Source: an uncultured Anaerolineae bacterium
GTDB lineage: Bacteria > Chloroflexota > Anaerolineae > Promineifilales > Promineifilaceae
DNA: 64,000 bases
Assembly: GCA_905479495.1 (NCBI GenBank)
Contig: CAJQMR010000022.1
Coordinates: 62,001 to 126,000 of the forward strand
Direction: 5' to 3'
Shown piece by piece: positions 41,046 to 49,978 of the stretch; position 1 is the first letter of the stretch, and the number at the start of each line of letters is the position of its first letter. The translations under genes were made by a program, and so were the position numbers. The notes under the pieces are model-generated. The model searched no databases. It had not been told where the DNA came from and saw only the letters and a program-made list of their open reading frames with translations.

Positions 41046-41806
41046 AGCATCACGCTCCCCACGTGCAGATGGCTCACCCAGCCCCATATCGCCAGACCAC
41101 GCAAGCTCATCTGGACGCCAAATAACACCACAGCCATTGCCCCCACAAGGCGCAGGTGAGGAACGGCCGTTTGCCAATCAGGACGCCGCGCCAACAAACC
41201 CATTCCCCAGGTGAGCGGCAGCGTGCTTAAGCCAAAGACCAGCATGGTGAGTCCACCTAGCAGCGGCGAACCGGCGGCAGCGGCGACCAGCAGCGCCGCC
41301 AGTACCAGGCCGCAGGGCAAAAAGCCCCAGGCCATGCCCAATCCAAAAGCGGTTAACGGACCAGCCTGTTCAATACTTTTCTGAATAGTCAAACGGCGCA
41401 TCAACTTCCCCCAAAGACGGGTAACACGGACAAAGACCAGCTCTGGTGACGGCACTCTACCCAGCATTGCCAAGGCCATGTAGAACGCAAGAACGGCCGT
41501 CACCAAAGCCAATCCTCCCTGCCAGACTCCCAAACTTGCCAGCACACTGCTACCAGCCGTTTCAAGCATTGGCCCACTGTGCGCTGCATGTTCCCCTCCC
41601 ATGTCCATTCCCTGAGCCAGACCTTGCCCGGCCCAGCCAGCCAGCGTGCCCAAAATTGCATAACTACTCACGCGACCAAACTGCGCTAACAGCCAATGCC
41701 AGCCTTCAGCGACACCACGCCGCGCCAGCAGCACCGCAACGCCGCCACACATCGTGGCGCAGTGACCCAGACTCCCCGTTAAACCCAGTACAAATACGGC
41801 TATCAT
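41039..41806 (-). CDS. TauE/SafE-like (DsbD-related) membrane protein of oxidase assembly
   Basis: The 255-residue, six-helix protein begins FVLGLTGSLGHCATMCGG, the HC-x2-MCGG motif of the SafE/urease-accessory-like family next to cbb3 genes, and has a second GMAWGFLPCGLV motif. Relatives adjoin CcoI pumps and are thought to handle copper or thiols for oxidase assembly. The gene overlaps the P-ATPase start by 7 bases and follows subunit I. Confidence 0.85.
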   Translation of the reverse strand: MIAVFVLGLTGSLGHCATMCGGVAVLLARRGVAEGWHWLLAQFGRVSSYAILGTLAGWAGQGLAQGMDMGGEHAAHSGPMLETAGSSVLASLGVWQGGLALVTAVLAFYMALAMLGRVPSPELVFVRVTRLWGKLMRRLTIQKSIEQAGPLTAFGLGMAWGFLPCGLVLAALLVAAAAGSPLLGGLTMLVFGLSTLPLTWGMGLLARRPDWQTAVPHLRLVGAMAVVLFGVQMSLRGLAIWGWVSHLHVGSVMLW

Positions 41807-41845
41807 TTTTCACCAGCAAGTTGAGTAATTTAGTAATGAGGAGCG

Positions 41846-41927
41846 GAGCATCCTCAGGCTTGTACTGAGCACAGCCGAAGTATGCGGAGTGGGTTTGCTC
41901 CCACCGTTCGCATCTGAGGATGCTCAC
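41846..41927. repeat. Inverted repeat containing copy 2 of the 24-bp dispersed repeat
   Basis: GAGCATCCTCAG (41846-41857) and CTGAGGATGCTC (41914-41925) are perfect 12-bp arms. The right arm is part of 41904-41927, the reverse complement of the repeat at 28633-28656. It fills the 135-bp gap between subunit I and the TauE/SafE-like gene together with an AATTAC-type fragment near 41820. Confidence 0.7.
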
Positions 41928-41941
41928 TCCACCGTATGGAC

Positions 41942-43672
41942 CTAGTGGATCATCCAGGCACGGCCCAGCAGCCACCAGTTGCTAAAGTAATACACCACAA
42001 AAAACATAAGGAAGGCAAACACGAGGACGACTGTGCCCTTTGGCGCAATTTTGCCGTGGGCTTCTTGCCCGTTGGCCGGAATCGCATCTTCCACCAGCGG
42101 ATTCTCCTGGCTCATCACCAGTGTCAAGCGGCGCGCTTCTTGCCGCTTGCCAGTGAGAATGGAGACTAAAACGATAGTGATGTACATGATGCCGCCGATG
42201 ATGGCGATGATGGCTCCGATGCCCATGATGCCCAGCATTAATTCGGCCGTGCTGGGGATAAACGCTTTGAACGTAGCTGAAGCAAACGTGATGTCCCAAT
42301 GACGGCGCGGGACACCCTGCAAGCCAGCCGCAATCATGCCAATGGAGACCAACAACATGCCAAAGCCAAACAGATAAGGCTGCCAGGAAGCCCACTTTTT
42401 CAGCTTCAGTTCACGGCGGAAAATGAGGGGGATGAGGTAATAGGTTAACCCCATAAAGGCCAGGGTCGTCCCAGAGACAACCGTGGCATGAAAATGGCCC
42501 GGTAGGCGCATGGTGTTATGCGCCGTCATATTGATTTGCTCAGTGCCAATAGTCACGCCTGTTACACCACCAATCCAGCCGAACAAAACCATCGAGATGA
42601 CCATGGCCGAAAAGCCCGGTTCCCGCCACGGCCCTTTGCGCAGCCATTCAAACAGGCTTTTGGTGTACCCCTTGCGCCGCTGGGCCGCTTCAATCGCCCC
42701 CGGAATAGAAAAGGCGTGAATCAGGCTGCCCAACACGGCCAGGTACATGGCGTAGGAAGTATTGGTCACCTTCCAGATAAAGCTGTAGCCGGGATCGGTT
42801 AAAAGATGATGGGCCGAGCCAAGATTGATAAACAGAATGTAAAGCACAAACGCTGCCCGGGATAATTTTTCATTCAGCGGCACAGCGCCAACGGTAATGG
42901 CGGCCAGCGCATACCAAATGGAAACCATCGCGGCCAAATTAATTTGCTGGGCCGGATGACCAAATCCCCAAAACAGGTTGCGATAATAACCAGGGTCCAA
43001 CGCCGGAATCCAGTCCAGGGACCATAACAAAGCCGGGACAAAAGCCATTGCCCCGGCAACCAGCGTGTAGACGGCAATGATGGCTGCCGCAATCAAACCA
43101 TAGGTAACCAGTGGCACAGACCCTTCATAGCGCCGCTCGCGCTTGGCGGTGATAACGGTGCCAAAAAAGAGAAAAACAGCAATCAAGGTTCCCACGGCAA
43201 ATAACACAATTCCCAGGTAAAAAAGAGGGTGTGCTTTCAGGGGAACGTAAGCAGTGAACAAGACATCGGCTTTGCCCAGTAAAACTATCACGTTGGTCAT
43301 GATGGCCCCACCAGCCATAAGGATGAAGGCGGCCCAACCCACTTTGGGTAAAACAAGGCGGGCATTAAGCATGATGGCACTGCCAAAGTACAGGCCAGCG
43401 ACTTCAAAAAAGACAATCCAGCACACCAGCATATCGAAACCGTGGGCGGTTAAAATGCGGTAAAACCAGTCTGGCCGCAGCAGATGAACGGCCTGCCAGC
43501 GGGTGAGGGCCAGCAGCAAAGCAAACAAGCCACCGATTGCTAAAAAGGAAATGGCCGCAACCGCATTGGCAATAATCAATTTTTCAGCAGCCAAATCAAC
43601 TTTTAGGGCAGTAACAGGACAGGTACGAAAATTCGTATCATCTTTTGGTGAGGGGACGGCAATTGTAGCCAT
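41942..43672 (-). CDS. Heme-copper oxygen/nitric oxide reductase subunit I
   Basis: The 576-residue protein has about 14 helices. Metal ligands: His77 in LTAHG (low-spin heme), His239 in WGFGHPAQQINL (CuB), His288-His289 in GSAHHLLTDPG (CuB), and the pair in RLPGHFHATVVSG (high-spin and low-spin hemes). In oxygen reductases of types A and B the CuB helix reads HPxxY, where the Tyr is cross-linked; here that place is Gln243. Loss of the Tyr is a feature of NO-reducing relatives, so NO reduction is possible. GAGGAG precedes the start. It follows subunit II and the small subunit. Confidence 0.88.
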   Translation of the reverse strand: MATIAVPSPKDDTNFRTCPVTALKVDLAAEKLIIANAVAAISFLAIGGLFALLLALTRWQAVHLLRPDWFYRILTAHGFDMLVCWIVFFEVAGLYFGSAIMLNARLVLPKVGWAAFILMAGGAIMTNVIVLLGKADVLFTAYVPLKAHPLFYLGIVLFAVGTLIAVFLFFGTVITAKRERRYEGSVPLVTYGLIAAAIIAVYTLVAGAMAFVPALLWSLDWIPALDPGYYRNLFWGFGHPAQQINLAAMVSIWYALAAITVGAVPLNEKLSRAAFVLYILFINLGSAHHLLTDPGYSFIWKVTNTSYAMYLAVLGSLIHAFSIPGAIEAAQRRKGYTKSLFEWLRKGPWREPGFSAMVISMVLFGWIGGVTGVTIGTEQINMTAHNTMRLPGHFHATVVSGTTLAFMGLTYYLIPLIFRRELKLKKWASWQPYLFGFGMLLVSIGMIAAGLQGVPRRHWDITFASATFKAFIPSTAELMLGIMGIGAIIAIIGGIMYITIVLVSILTGKRQEARRLTLVMSQENPLVEDAIPANGQEAHGKIAPKGTVVLVFAFLMFFVVYYFSNWWLLGRAWMIH

Positions 43673-43793
43673 TTGTGATTTCTCCTCTGAAAACAGGACG
43701 CAGATTCCCCTGATTAGCCTGATAAAAATGATCAGGTAAATCAGCGTTCCATTTTAATTCATGGTGGTCAACGACAGTTGGTGTCGTCTCCTT

Positions 43794-44312
43794 CTATTTC
43801 ACGATAATTTTGCCGACCATCAGATGATGCCCGATAGAACAAAATTCGTTGCAAATAACTGAAAATTCCCCGGTTTGGGTAGGCGTAAGTGTGGCAACAT
43901 AGTCATAGCCGGGAAGAATCTGCAAATTCAGGTTGACCGGCTGCAAGGAAAAGCCATGCTGCACATCCAACGAGGAAAGATGCAGCCGGTACGTTTCCCC
44001 TTCTTGTAGCTGCAAGACGGGATACCATTGCCACTGGCGAGCCAAAAAATAGACATCGCTGCCCGGTGGTGGTGCCACGACAGGAATGCCATTCTCTGTG
44101 CCTATTTCGTATTGGGCGACCATGGCATCTACTTTGCTTTGATATTCTTCAGGGGTGGTGCGGGTTGTTTCGGCGGGGACATTTTGACGGCCGTATATAT
44201 ACCAGATGGGCATCATAGCCGTTAACAGAATACACCAGAAAAAAGCCACAATAACCCAGCTTTTCTCAAAGCGGTGGAGCGGTTTCCACCAGGTTTGCTC
44301 AGGAGCAAGCAT
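43794..44312 (-). CDS. Heme-copper reductase subunit II with CuA site
   Basis: The 172-residue protein has one N-terminal membrane helix (about 18-40) and a cupredoxin domain with a complete binuclear CuA site: His in DVQHGFSL and the loop CNEFCSIGHHLM (two Cys, Glu, His, Met). It therefore accepts electrons from a soluble or membrane cytochrome c or cupredoxin. AAGGAGG precedes ATG 44312 at a spacing of 8. The single helix and short length fit B-type (ba3-like) oxidases. Confidence 0.92.
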   Translation of the reverse strand: MLAPEQTWWKPLHRFEKSWVIVAFFWCILLTAMMPIWYIYGRQNVPAETTRTTPEEYQSKVDAMVAQYEIGTENGIPVVAPPPGSDVYFLARQWQWYPVLQLQEGETYRLHLSSLDVQHGFSLQPVNLNLQILPGYDYVATLTPTQTGEFSVICNEFCSIGHHLMVGKIIVK

Positions 44313-44366
44313 AATACAATCCTCCTTGGGGAACAGGTTAACTTTTGGGGCCTAGAGAGCGGCGAC

Positions 44367-44528
44367 TTAGCGGAATAGTTCCCAAAGCCCCCAGCCATTG
44401 TAGATTAAGCCGGTGATGATGATTGACAGCGCCAATAGCAAAAATATCTTGTCAAACCATATTTGGCCTTTGGGGATTTCCTGGTTTTCAGCCTGCTGAT
44501 CTTCCGGGGGAGTTTGATTCTCTTCCAT
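44367..44528 (-). CDS. Small single-helix subunit of the heme-copper reductase (53 aa)
   Basis: A short gene not seen with common length cut-offs. It encodes an acidic/polar N-terminus (MEENQTPPEDQQAENQE) and one membrane helix (about 27-45, IFLLLALSIIITGLIYNGW), ending in WELFR. ATG 44528 is preceded by GGAGG at a spacing of 9. It is the first gene of the cluster and resembles the small one-helix subunits of ba3-type enzymes in size and place; homology is not shown. Confidence 0.75.
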   Translation of the reverse strand: MEENQTPPEDQQAENQEIPKGQIWFDKIFLLLALSIIITGLIYNGWGLWELFR

Positions 44529-44615
44529 ACCCTTTACCTCCTACAAATAGTTAATGGTTAAACAGGTAAGTGGCCCATATTGGGGACATGGTAAAGGAGA
44601 CAGCTGTATTAGTCG

Positions 44616-44629
44616 TTGCAATAATGCAA
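44616..44629. promoter_or_regulatory. Crp/Fnr-type site TTGCA-ATAA-TGCAA
   Basis: A perfect 5-4-5 palindrome 88 bp before the first start codon of the heme-copper cluster. It has the same half-sites and nearly the same distance to the start as the site at 10267-10280. It is the best candidate target of the Crp/Fnr protein encoded at 35417-36124. Confidence 0.6.
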
Positions 44630-44668
44630 ATAAGGAAATCTTATTGAAGATTGTCGGTTGGCGAATGC

Positions 44669-46192
44669 TTAGCGACGGAAGCGGCGGCGGCGGGCGCGGG
44701 GCGAGCTATTATCAGCTTTTGACGCTTTGGTGGAATGTTCTGGCACGGTAGGCAGTGGCGCATCTTTTTTCAGACCTGCTTTGATGAGGCGGCGCATTTC
44801 GGCATCTAGCCTAGGGTCTGTGTCGATGGGGGTGTAGGCGGCGAGGCGTTGGATAACGGCCGTTTTGGCCCGTTGCGCCAATGTGGGGGAGCCAACCTTT
44901 TGCCAGTTCTCCCTGTTTAAGCGATCCGTCACCGCGTCCGGCAGGTAAAGCGATTGGGGCCAATGAGTCAGCGTATGCTCGGCGGTGATGAGATGCTGCT
45001 CATCTAAAAGCTGGCGCACCAAATCAACCGTGGGTAAATCTTCCTGCGGTGCCATCTGCTGCACAAAATGGAGCGCCTGACCGCAGAGATCATTGTCCAC
45101 CACCAGCTTCTCCAGGCTGAACACCAGCACATAATCCAACATCCCCGGCCCAGACACGGAGTTGACGCCTGCCAATGCTGCCAGCAGCGCGCTGCCAAAC
45201 GTCTCCGCGCCCGCCTGCGCATCCAGGAACTTGCCGTCGCTCAGCGCCATGTACGCCTGAGTGGGCAAATTGAGATGTTTGCCAACGGCCGTATAGGCCA
45301 CGTCCAAATGCAGCGCTTCAATGGCTGCCATCGGGGAAGTGGCTGCTTTCATGTGGAAGGCAGCGGGTGCGCCGCCAAACAGCACCGGCGCACCGGGACG
45401 CACAATTTGAGCCATCGTCAATCCGGCCAGTACATCGACCGTGTGGAACACCGTTGCGCCCACCAGTGTCACCGGGGCGATCAGCCCCATCAACGTGACT
45501 GGCACAATCTCCACGGGAATACCCCACTCCACGCAGTCCAGCAGGTTTTGGCAGGAATCTTCGCTGTAGCGGAAGTTGCCCGTAGCCGTGATGGTAAAAA
45601 TCGACATAGGACGCGCCAGCAAATCGGCCCGATCTTGCCGAAAAAGGGTCATCATCTCCGCCATGCGCGGCACGCCATGCTCGGTGAATGCGCCGGACAC
45701 CACCGGCTTGAGCGAGTTGGTGAGGCACAAGTACAACCGCCAGGCGTCAGACACATCAGCTTCGATGTCATCGTTAGTCGAAAAAGCGGTGGCCAGGTAG
45801 GCGATATGCTCCAGGCCATCGGCCAGACGCACGTATTCGACGAAATCGGCCGTGTTGGCCAGCCGCGTTTCCCCAGTGCGGTAATCCAGCACTTTGAGGC
45901 CACTAGAGCCAGGCACAAAATGCACAGTATCACCACCAAGTTCAGCATGAGGCAGCCCACCCCGGTCATACAGCGTAAACGATGAGGGAGCAGCCCCAAT
46001 AGCCCACGCCACCACGTCGGCCGGGAATAACACGCGCTCCCCAGCCGCATCTAATTTCAGGCCATAATCCAACAGCCGCTGGCGCAGCGCTGGACCACGC
46101 ACTTCAATGCCAATCTCGCTCAGAATGCGCTTGGCTTCGTCCAAAATTTGGGCAATAAGTTGATCGGAAACAATATTCAGGCTGGGGCGCAT
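44669..46192 (-). CDS. Trimethylamine methyltransferase (MttB) family protein, non-pyrrolysine
   Basis: The 507-residue protein follows the MttB barrel pattern: HFVPGSSGLKVLDY, then GNFRYSEDSC, PVTLVGATVFHTVDVLAG and GAPVLFGGAPAAFHM. The frame has no in-frame TAG, so it is not a pyrrolysine methylamine methyltransferase but one of the larger group that includes glycine betaine demethylases. The partner corrinoid protein is not in the window. The C-terminal tail is very basic (SPRARRRRFRR), which is unusual for the family and may bind nucleic acid or membrane. Confidence 0.88.
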   Translation of the reverse strand: MRPSLNIVSDQLIAQILDEAKRILSEIGIEVRGPALRQRLLDYGLKLDAAGERVLFPADVVAWAIGAAPSSFTLYDRGGLPHAELGGDTVHFVPGSSGLKVLDYRTGETRLANTADFVEYVRLADGLEHIAYLATAFSTNDDIEADVSDAWRLYLCLTNSLKPVVSGAFTEHGVPRMAEMMTLFRQDRADLLARPMSIFTITATGNFRYSEDSCQNLLDCVEWGIPVEIVPVTLMGLIAPVTLVGATVFHTVDVLAGLTMAQIVRPGAPVLFGGAPAAFHMKAATSPMAAIEALHLDVAYTAVGKHLNLPTQAYMALSDGKFLDAQAGAETFGSALLAALAGVNSVSGPGMLDYVLVFSLEKLVVDNDLCGQALHFVQQMAPQEDLPTVDLVRQLLDEQHLITAEHTLTHWPQSLYLPDAVTDRLNRENWQKVGSPTLAQRAKTAVIQRLAAYTPIDTDPRLDAEMRRLIKAGLKKDAPLPTVPEHSTKASKADNSSPRARRRRFRR

Positions 46193-46297
46193 GAGTTCCT
46201 CTTAGACTTGATTATTATAGACAGAATTATCATAAATGATTGTATAGTGAGTCAAAAGCCCGGCCAAAATTACCACAACTTTTTAAATCCCGAACAC

Positions 46298-46341
46298 AAA
46301 AAAAGAGACCTGGCTATTTAAGGGAAAATTGACCAGGTCTC
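46298..46341 (-). terminator. Rho-independent terminator of the repeat-protein gene
   Basis: Leftward, GAGACCTGG (46341-46333) pairs with CCAGGTCTC (46313-46305) and is followed by a run of seven T. It ends the 46384-48636 transcript before the MttB gene. Confidence 0.85.
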
Positions 46342-46383
46342 ACCTTTTGCTAACTATCGAATCTACTTTGGTCAGCCAGTTTT

Positions 46384-48636
46384 TTAGGGTTTGATAACAA
46401 GGGGCAAATAGGCGTTTTCCGTAAATGAAGGGCCTAATCTGGCAAAATGATAAGAAGCCACATCCCCTGCTTTTGTAAATGAGCCGGCAACATACATTTC
46501 ATTACCTTTGAATAATATATCATGAACGACAGAACTTGGTTCTCCAGTTATGCCACCCGCTACAGAAGCCCACTGGATACCATCCCAAACAGCCAAGCTT
46601 GACACAGGCGTACTACCAGCATTTTCAAAAGCCCCGCCTACATATAATAACTGATTGTGGCTGGTTAAAGCATAAACCTTGTCATCTACACCAGCATCAA
46701 GTGGCAACCATTCGGTGCCGTCCCACCGAGCAATATGATTGACGGCCGTTGCTCCAGACATTGTAAAGCGCCCACCAGCATATAGATTGCCATCATGAAT
46801 CTCTAAAGCGTAAACCTCATCATTAAAACCGTTCCCCATTGTCTCCCATTGAGTTCCGTTCCAGTGCGCTATATCCACAAAAGTGCTAATTCCATCAAGC
46901 TGGATAACGCCACCAATGTAGAGATCATCTCCTATAACCTCTAAACTGTAAATACCCGCCACGGACAGATTTTCGCTTAAATCAATCCATTGCCCACCAT
47001 CCCACTTGGCAATACCATTTGCCGATACGCCAGCGATGCTCGAAAAAATACCGGCAATGTATAATTCATCACCAACAACTTCCATATCAGAAATGATCCC
47101 CGGATTTATTACACCTCCGCCCAGATCTGACCATTGATTTCCATCCCATTTAGCTAAGCTATTTGCCTCTATTCCTCCAATGCTACTAAAAGCTCCCCCT
47201 ACATAAACATTTTGCCCCAAAGTTACAATATCTTCTATTTTCCCATTGGCATCGGGGTAGATATCTGTCAGCCCTGTTCCAAGTGCTGCCCACTCATTTC
47301 CATCCCAACTAGAAATTTTATCCACGCGGATTTGCCCAGCACGGACAAATAAGCCACCAACTAGAACATCATCTCCCCAAAGTGCAAGCGCTTTTGCATC
47401 GAGATTTAGCCCTTTCGCCGGTCCATCATCTAACGGACTCCATAAAGTACCATCCCATTTTGCAATACCTGTGGTCCAAGTATTATCTGCGGAATAAATT
47501 GCCCCCCCTAAATACAGGTCCCCATTAGCATAAGCAAGACTCCAGCCTTCAAGCGTCACAAATCCTAATCCGGTCCAATCACTACCATCCCACCGTGCAA
47601 TATTTGGATTAGAGCCAAGGGGATTACTACCAGTGGTATGAAAATCACCAGTAACGTAAAGGTCGCCCCCAACAACTAACATGTCCCAAACTTCACCGCC
47701 AAATCCACCATTGTGAACGCCACCGCCTACTGGTATCCATGTTGATGATGTGACATCCCATTGTGCTAGATTGTTGTTGCTGAATTCCCCACCAATGTAG
47801 ATATCATCATCATTGATAGCGATTGCGCGCACTAGCCCATCAACACCTACACCATAAGCATTCCAATTATTGCCATCCCAGCGGGCAATGTGATTAACAA
47901 GTTGTCCACCTGCCATTGTAAACAAACCACCAGCATAAAGTTCCGGCCCAGAAACCGTCAGTTCCAGGACAATACCATCCATGCCATCTCCAATTGGTGC
48001 CCACTGCGTTCCATCCCATTGAGCAATATAGTTTGCGCTCACTCCGCCAGCTTCGGTAAAGTTACCACCTGCATAGAGCGTATCACCCTCAACCTCTATA
48101 TCATGTACTATGGCATTTAAACCGCTGCCTAACGATGCCCAACTGCTTCCATCCCATTTAGCAATATGATTTGCACTAACGGTCCCTGCTTGAGTGAATT
48201 CTCCTCCTACATAAATATCATTCCCAACAATTTTCATGGCGCGAATTGGCTCATTTACCCCTTCCCCTAAAGCAGTCCATTTAGATCCATCCCATTTGGC
48301 AATATTGTTTGCCGGTGTGGCACCAGCAAAACTGAAGTTCCCAGCCACATATACATCCGTACCATTAGTCGCAACAGCAAAGACGCTTCCTAAACAATCA
48401 AAATTAGAACAAAATTCATGGGCAAGCCCTGGAAGGTGAAATCGTGTATCCCATACTGGGGAGGCTTCCACTGCCGCTGGCAGAACACTAATTTCATTTT
48501 CCTCCAGCGCAGAAACATTTTTTCCGTGTTCATAGTCTGCTTGAACGGCCGTTTCTTCTAAGCTCATTAAACTGATCACCAAGCTAAAGATAACAAACGT
48601 GAGCAGTAGACGAATTTGGACAAAATTAAACTTCAT
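46384..48636 (-). CDS. Secreted WDG-repeat protein, probable beta-propellers
   Basis: The 750-residue protein has a signal peptide (about 5-32) and then about 13 repeats of 45-55 residues. Their consensus is V...G.DLYVGG.F..AG...ANHIAKWDG..W..LG.G, visible as KWDGSKW, KWDGSSW, QWDGTQW, RWDGNNW and so on to VWDGIQW. Repeats of this kind form six- or seven-bladed propellers, so two propellers are possible. It ends ENAYLPLVIKP, the short tail typical of secreted Chloroflexota proteins. The gene looks AT-rich, with ACGGCCGT copies only near its two ends. No catalytic motif is evident. Confidence 0.8.
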   Translation of the reverse strand: MKFNFVQIRLLLTFVIFSLVISLMSLEETAVQADYEHGKNVSALEENEISVLPAAVEASPVWDTRFHLPGLAHEFCSNFDCLGSVFAVATNGTDVYVAGNFSFAGATPANNIAKWDGSKWTALGEGVNEPIRAMKIVGNDIYVGGEFTQAGTVSANHIAKWDGSSWASLGSGLNAIVHDIEVEGDTLYAGGNFTEAGGVSANYIAQWDGTQWAPIGDGMDGIVLELTVSGPELYAGGLFTMAGGQLVNHIARWDGNNWNAYGVGVDGLVRAIAINDDDIYIGGEFSNNNLAQWDVTSSTWIPVGGGVHNGGFGGEVWDMLVVGGDLYVTGDFHTTGSNPLGSNPNIARWDGSDWTGLGFVTLEGWSLAYANGDLYLGGAIYSADNTWTTGIAKWDGTLWSPLDDGPAKGLNLDAKALALWGDDVLVGGLFVRAGQIRVDKISSWDGNEWAALGTGLTDIYPDANGKIEDIVTLGQNVYVGGAFSSIGGIEANSLAKWDGNQWSDLGGGVINPGIISDMEVVGDELYIAGIFSSIAGVSANGIAKWDGGQWIDLSENLSVAGIYSLEVIGDDLYIGGVIQLDGISTFVDIAHWNGTQWETMGNGFNDEVYALEIHDGNLYAGGRFTMSGATAVNHIARWDGTEWLPLDAGVDDKVYALTSHNQLLYVGGAFENAGSTPVSSLAVWDGIQWASVAGGITGEPSSVVHDILFKGNEMYVAGSFTKAGDVASYHFARLGPSFTENAYLPLVIKP

Positions 48637-48812
48637 AATTGGCTCCTTCTATTAGCGCAAATATTATTTTTATGTAAACGAAACAATGGGGCAATATTGC
48701 TTCCCAAAACACACAAGATACCTAAATCATACCACCCAATTGCGCCTCTTTCCACAAAAAACTTCAATCAAAGAACTGTGCCAAAACGGCCGTTTCCGCT
48801 ACCATTATCCTC

Positions 48813-49808
48813 ATGAGCAAACTCAACACAGTAGATTACGTCCAAGGTGTGCTGGCCGGGGACCGGGTGATGCTGGCCCGTGCCATTACGTTGGTAGAAA
48901 GCAACGCGCCACACCACTTTGAACTGGCCCAGGAAGTGCTGAGTCAGCTCCTGCCCCACACCGGCCAATCAATCCGAGTAGGCATTACGGGCGTGCCGGG
49001 CGCAGGCAAATCGACGTTGATCGAGACGCTGGGATTGAAGCTGGTGCAGGCCGGGCACAAGGTGGCCGTTTTGGCTGTGGACCCCACCAGTTCCATCACC
49101 AAAGGCTCCATTTTGGGGGACAAAACACGGATGGAGATGTTGACACGGGAAGAAAATGCTTTTGTACGGCCGTCGCCCACCGGCGGCATGTTGGGCGGCG
49201 TGGCCCGCAAAACGCGGGAATCGATCCTGGTGTGTGAAGCCGCAGGCTACGACGTCATCCTGGTGGAAACCGTGGGCACCGGCCAAAGCGAAATCGCTGT
49301 ACGGGCGATGGTCGATTTTTTCTTGCTGCTACTGGTGCCCGGCGCCGGGGATGAGCTGCAAGGCATCAAAAAAGGGGTGGTGGAGATTGCCGACGCCATT
49401 TTGATCAACAAGGCCGATGGGGAAAACAAAATCGGGGCGGAAGCCGCTCGCACGGAATACAATCGTGCCCTACATTATCTGACCCCCATTACAGAAGGCT
49501 GGCGGCCCCGCGCCTACACCAGCTCGGCCCTGGAAGGCACAGGCATTGACAAAATCTGGTCGGTAATTGAGTCGTTTCACGAGAAAATGACGGACTCTGG
49601 GGCATGGCAAGCTCGCCGCGAAGCCCAGCTGCAAGCGTGGCTGCACACGGTGATCGCCGAACAGCTCAAGCGGGATTTTTACGACCAGCCCACTGTGCAA
49701 AAAGCACTGCCAGATTTGGAAACGGCCGTCCGCCAGGGAACGCTGCCGCCGACAACCGCCGCGCTGAACCTGCTGCAAATCTACCGCCAATCTTCAAAAG
49801 ATAATTAA
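48813..49808 (+). CDS. meaB: MeaB/ArgK-family GTPase (methylmalonyl-CoA mutase chaperone)
   Basis: The 331-residue G3E GTPase has Walker A GVPGAGKST, AVDPTSSITKGSILGDKTRM, the G-domain Asp/Glu strand VILVETVGTGQSE, and the base-recognition motif NKADG. MeaB guards and reloads B12-dependent methylmalonyl-CoA mutase. No mutase gene is present in this window, so the partner is encoded elsewhere. The ribosome site is weak. The gene is divergent from the repeat protein. Confidence 0.93.
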   Translation: MSKLNTVDYVQGVLAGDRVMLARAITLVESNAPHHFELAQEVLSQLLPHTGQSIRVGITGVPGAGKSTLIETLGLKLVQAGHKVAVLAVDPTSSITKGSILGDKTRMEMLTREENAFVRPSPTGGMLGGVARKTRESILVCEAAGYDVILVETVGTGQSEIAVRAMVDFFLLLLVPGAGDELQGIKKGVVEIADAILINKADGENKIGAEAARTEYNRALHYLTPITEGWRPRAYTSSALEGTGIDKIWSVIESFHEKMTDSGAWQARREAQLQAWLHTVIAEQLKRDFYDQPTVQKALPDLETAVRQGTLPPTTAALNLLQIYRQSSKDN

Positions 49809-49912
49809 TGCAAAGGCACCAAGGCGCACAGAAAACTAACTAATCTGCAAAATCTGCTAATTGTCATGTAAGAATGTACAGGCTTGATCGCCACCCCGCA
49901 ATGGTTTCAGCC

Positions 49913-49944
49913 AAAAAAAAAGACCAGATTTTTCAATCTGGTCT
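49913..49944 (-). terminator. Rho-independent terminator of the RRM gene
   Basis: Leftward, GACCAGATT/AATCTGGTC (49943-49935 and 49930-49922) with flanking A/T runs and a tail of about nine T. It follows the RNA-binding protein gene and could also stop read-through from meaB. Confidence 0.88.
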
Positions 49945-49978
49945 TTCATGCTAATTCTTAAGTTGTAGGGATACTATC

